A stretch of DNA of 16,445 nucleotides, taken from JACOVP01 sp964390715 (GTDB lineage: Archaea; Nanobdellota; Nanobdellia; SCGC-AAA011-G17; UBA489). The notes under the pieces are model-generated. The model did no database searches and had not been told where the DNA came from. It saw only the letters and a list, made by a program, of their open reading frames with translations. This document shows positions 14,336 through 16,445 of this stretch, piece by piece. Where the stretch lies: the NCBI GenBank assembly GCA_964390715.1, contig CAYMIM010000026.1, positions 1-16,445 on the forward strand, given 5' to 3'. The translations under genes and the position numbers were made by a program. Position 1 is the first letter of the stretch, and each line of letters begins with the position of its first letter.

Positions 14336-14370
14336 TTTTTTATATGCGCTAAACATCGAGATTATTTTTT
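14336..14370 (+). terminator. T-run terminators after the KaiC-like pair
   Basis: Two plus-strand T6 runs (14336-14341 and 14365-14370) lie between converging genes, beginning nine bases past the TAG stop. There is no strong hairpin, which is normal for archaeal U-tract termination. Confidence 0.45.
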
Positions 14371-14375
14371 ACTTA

Positions 14376-14624
14376 TCATCGTCGCGCGTTAATGAAATCA
14401 GATACTTGTTCTGTAATGCTGTCACCAGTCAGATTAATCATCTCAAGGAAATACAGGTTGCTGTCAAAGCTGTTCATGTTCATAGAGGTTTCTCCTGAAG
14501 TAATGTAGTTGAAAGCGTAGGTCTGCAAAAGATTCTGTGCCATGATATCATCGCCTAGTTGGTAACCCGTTTCAAGAGTGCCTTGGTATGGATCCTGAAG
14601 ATGAGAATCTATTTCATCAGGCAT
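14376..14624 (-). CDS. Small acidic protein of unknown function
   Basis: An 82-residue, soluble, acidic protein without cysteines, signal or membrane segment. It is rich in Asp, Glu, Asn, Gln and Met; predicted features are helices around DDIMAQNLLQTYAFNY and SITEQVSDFINARR. I recognise no family. Support for it being real comes from its own minus-strand TATA (14660-14669), a G6 stretch two bases before the ATG that can serve as ribosome-binding site, and the lack of any better gene on either strand. It lies 52 bases behind the glycosyltransferase gene, on the same strand, and could also be read through from it. Confidence 0.55.
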   Translation of the reverse strand: MPDEIDSHLQDPYQGTLETGYQLGDDIMAQNLLQTYAFNYITSGETSMNMNSFDSNLYFLEMINLTGDSITEQVSDFINARR

Positions 14625-14659
14625 ATCCCCCCGATCTAGAAAAAGCTAAACTGTACTTC

Positions 14660-14669
14660 TATATAAAGA
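14660..14669 (-). promoter_or_regulatory. TATA box for the small acidic protein
   Basis: The minus strand reads TCTTTATATA, about 36-45 bases before ATG 14624, giving a leader of roughly 15 bases that includes the G6 ribosome-binding stretch (14627-14632). The AAACC BRE seen at the other promoters is absent here. Confidence 0.45.
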
Positions 14670-14676
14670 TTAAGCA

Positions 14677-15720
14677 CTACTTATTTGTAGTTTTTTTAAT
14701 AATCTTATCCAGCGCCTTAAACAAAGCACCCATATTTTTATTCTTATAAGCGCGCAAATGTTTTTTATAAACAGAGAGACGCCGCAGAAACAAAAGAATA
14801 TCTTTCTTCTCCACAACATCTCGATGCATGCCATAGCCTAATTTCTCCAAATAATAAGCGTTCACGATTTGCTCAAATTGCCCTTGGATAGGCTCAGAGA
14901 GAAGAGGTTTTCGCAAGTGTAACGCCTCAGTCATCAAGGTAAATCCCCCGTTTGTTATAACCGCCTTGCAACTAGCCAAATCATGTAAAAATCCTTGTGT
15001 AGAAAAAGTCTTGAAGCGCAAATCGCCTTGCTTTTTGTCTTGGTTGTAACCATAAATAATAAATTGTTCTGGAATCCGCCGCAAAAGAGCGAGTAATCTT
15101 TGGTTGGAAGCGCTGGTTTGATACACAAGAATGTGATTGCCCCGCGTAGGTCGAAGATCCAATACTTCTTTTCGTAAGATGGGTGAAAATAAAAACGTCT
15201 GTTTTTCCGTAGTTTTTTCAGTAAAGAAAGAAGTCACAAAATAATAGTCAGCCTTTGGAACAAACAGTCGAATAACAAGCTTGCAAAGCAGATACTCTTT
15301 TTTATAGTTTTTTGGAACATCCAAGGCGAGATTCGTGATTCTATGCTGATTATCTAAAGAAAGCAGAGGAATATGATACAGTTTAGAAAGATAGTAGCAG
15401 GTCGGCTCAAAGTCAGTGATAATGATATCTGGTTTGAAACGCTCCAGCAAGGATCGCAGTTCCTTGAATTTCTGTGATGAAGTGATTAAATTTTGTATGT
15501 TCTTCTTGAAAGTTCCGGCATAAGCGATTTTATTATTTTTGAAATCAAGGTGAAACCCATAAATCTCCGTAGTTGGAAAATACTGTTTAAGATAGGGGTA
15601 CGCTTTGCCATAAGTAATGACGTGGACATTGTGTTTTTTACTGAGATGATCTAAAACTTCTTTGCCGCGGGAAGCATGCCCTGATCCTTCTCCTGAAACG
15701 CCGTATAAAATGTTGACCAT
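14677..15720 (-). CDS. GT-B glycosyltransferase of the MJ1255/UGT-like type
   Basis: A 347-residue GT-B-fold enzyme. The N-terminal Rossmann half opens MVNILYGVSGEGSGHASR, the glycine-rich acceptor-side motif (G7-R18) of the archaeal MJ1255-like family. FKPDIIITDFEPTCYY lies mid-way through the first domain. The donor-binding half carries the VITNGGFTLMTEAL motif (NGG near 257-259) and KPLLSEPIQGQFEQIVNA, typical of MurG/UGT-like enzymes. It likely moves a sugar onto a lipid or glycoconjugate; donor and acceptor are unknown. Start 15720 is chosen over an in-frame upstream start at 15798, because that extension only mirrors the end of the neighbouring gene and gives an Arg-rich tail foreign to the family. 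It follows the phosphatidyltransferase gene by 16 bases, suggesting one lipid or glycolipid pathway. Confidence 0.85.
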   Translation of the reverse strand: MVNILYGVSGEGSGHASRGKEVLDHLSKKHNVHVITYGKAYPYLKQYFPTTEIYGFHLDFKNNKIAYAGTFKKNIQNLITSSQKFKELRSLLERFKPDIIITDFEPTCYYLSKLYHIPLLSLDNQHRITNLALDVPKNYKKEYLLCKLVIRLFVPKADYYFVTSFFTEKTTEKQTFLFSPILRKEVLDLRPTRGNHILVYQTSASNQRLLALLRRIPEQFIIYGYNQDKKQGDLRFKTFSTQGFLHDLASCKAVITNGGFTLMTEALHLRKPLLSEPIQGQFEQIVNAYYLEKLGYGMHRDVVEKKDILLFLRRLSVYKKHLRAYKNKNMGALFKALDKIIKKTTNK

Positions 15721-15736
15721 AGGGATACCAAGGAAA

Positions 15737-16399
15737 CTATTTTTTCTTCCGCTCCATATCCATCTTCCATATCTCCTTCTGCGTCTTGTACACAACAATC
15801 AGCAAAGCGACAAAAGAAATACCCAATACATAAGGCAATAACTCGCTCATGTTCGTACTCCCAAAAACAATAATTAATGTATTCACAACAATAAACGCCA
15901 GTCGTATCTCCGTAGGTCCGACGCCAAAGACAGCAATGCGAAAAGCGTTTGTTGTGGCGAAAGCCAAAAAAGAGCTCACCATAAACGCCCCATATAAAGC
16001 AAGCATAGCGAATGACAAATAAACAAAATGCTCAGGCACAATAAAAAAGTACGCGATTAACAACGAACAAAGAAAGACATAATCCAGAAAGTGATCCATA
16101 TAGTAGCCCCATTTAATAAGTCCTGTATTTCTCATTCTTCCTACCGCGCCGTCAAACAAATCAGTGAGATATTGCCCAATGATCATCACAGAAACTCCCC
16201 ACAGCCACTGGATGTTATTTCTCGCTAAATAACCAAACACGATAACTCCCAAGCTCCAGAGTACAGTCATCAACGTTAAATGATAAGTTTCTAACCAAGA
16301 AGGTATTTTTCCAACAAAGGCGGCGACAAATTTCTTTTCAAATGGGCTAAAAAGCGATTCCCCAACTTTCTTGTCTCCAGCGAAAGAGTCTTTTTTCAT
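15737..16399 (-). CDS. CDP-alcohol phosphatidyltransferase family membrane enzyme
   Basis: A 220-residue integral membrane enzyme with about six TM helices (from ~42 to ~206). The CDP-alcohol phosphotransferase signature is present as D80-x2-D83-G84-x2-G87-R88, then G98-x3-D102-x3-D106. It condenses a CDP-activated lipid or alcohol with an alcohol acceptor, for example in archaeal phospholipid or inositol-phosphate lipid synthesis; the substrate is not readable. Oddities: Gly87 replaces the usual Ala before Arg, and the Arg-to-Gly spacing is nine residues rather than the usual eight. All four aspartates are intact, so activity is expected. It is co-directional with the glycosyltransferase 16 bases downstream. 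Upstream a weak TATA-like AAGTATAAC lies near 16427-16435 on the minus strand. Confidence 0.88.
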   Translation of the reverse strand: MKKDSFAGDKKVGESLFSPFEKKFVAAFVGKIPSWLETYHLTLMTVLWSLGVIVFGYLARNNIQWLWGVSVMIIGQYLTDLFDGAVGRMRNTGLIKWGYYMDHFLDYVFLCSLLIAYFFIVPEHFVYLSFAMLALYGAFMVSSFLAFATTNAFRIAVFGVGPTEIRLAFIVVNTLIIVFGSTNMSELLPYVLGISFVALLIVVYKTQKEIWKMDMERKKK

Positions 16400-16445
16400 A
16401 AGGAAGTTAAGTATTTGGTAAAAGAGTTATACTTTCAGAGGAAGA

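Noticed and set aside
15721..15798. 26-residue N-terminal extension of the GT-B glycosyltransferase
   Set aside because: It overlaps the end of the phosphatidyltransferase gene and is an Arg/Trp-rich frame shadow; the family starts at the glycine-rich strand beginning at 15720.
1..16445. CRISPR arrays, insertion sequences, att sites, toxin-antitoxin pairs
   Set aside because: No regularly spaced repeats, transposase or integrase genes, or paired terminal repeats were seen on either strand.

Overview
The window looks archaeal and most resembles a DPANN-type genome (Woesearchaeota/Pacearchaeota-like). Reasons: BRE/TATA promoters of the form AAACCTTTTTATA, apparently leaderless starts, class III (archaellin-type) prepilin signal peptides, single-domain KaiC-like proteins, a degenerate P-loop KaiC relative and an MJ1255-type glycosyltransferase. 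The lineage is an inference from protein style only.

Layout. (1) 1-981, minus: a truncated GT-A glycosyltransferase, translationally coupled behind a glutaredoxin-fold protein that has lost its CxxC. (2) 1080-10762, plus: a ten-gene, tightly packed type IV pilus-like operon. It holds three class III prepilins (the third carrying IPT-like and Cys-rich adhesin-like domains), two 'D-type' pilin-like proteins, a large N-glycosylation-rich single-pass protein, a multi-spanning Q/P-rich protein with a C-terminal winged helix, the secretion ATPase, and two T2SSF platform proteins. A hairpin terminator follows. (3) 10842-10930: a GC-rich, foldable segment with its own TATA box and T-run, a candidate structured small RNA of unknown class. 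(4) 10940-11413, minus: an AT-rich orphan gene. (5) 11628-12818, minus, diverging from 12913-14327, plus: a degenerate KaiC-like protein plus a six-TM membrane protein on one side, and two intact KaiC-like ATPases on the other, from back-to-back promoters. (6) 14376-16399, minus: a CDP-alcohol phosphatidyltransferase, an MJ1255-like glycosyltransferase and a small unknown acidic protein.

How it may work together (inference): the hexameric ATPase and two platform proteins would assemble or extrude a surface filament or pseudopilus built from the class III pilins, with the Cys-rich pilin as a tip or adhesive subunit and the large sequon-rich protein as an accessory ectodomain. The KaiC cluster shares a 14-base promoter core with the pilin operon and may act as an ArlH-like energy or regulatory module. 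No prepilin peptidase and no archaellum-specific genes (arlF/G/D/E) are present, so this is not a canonical archaellum locus.
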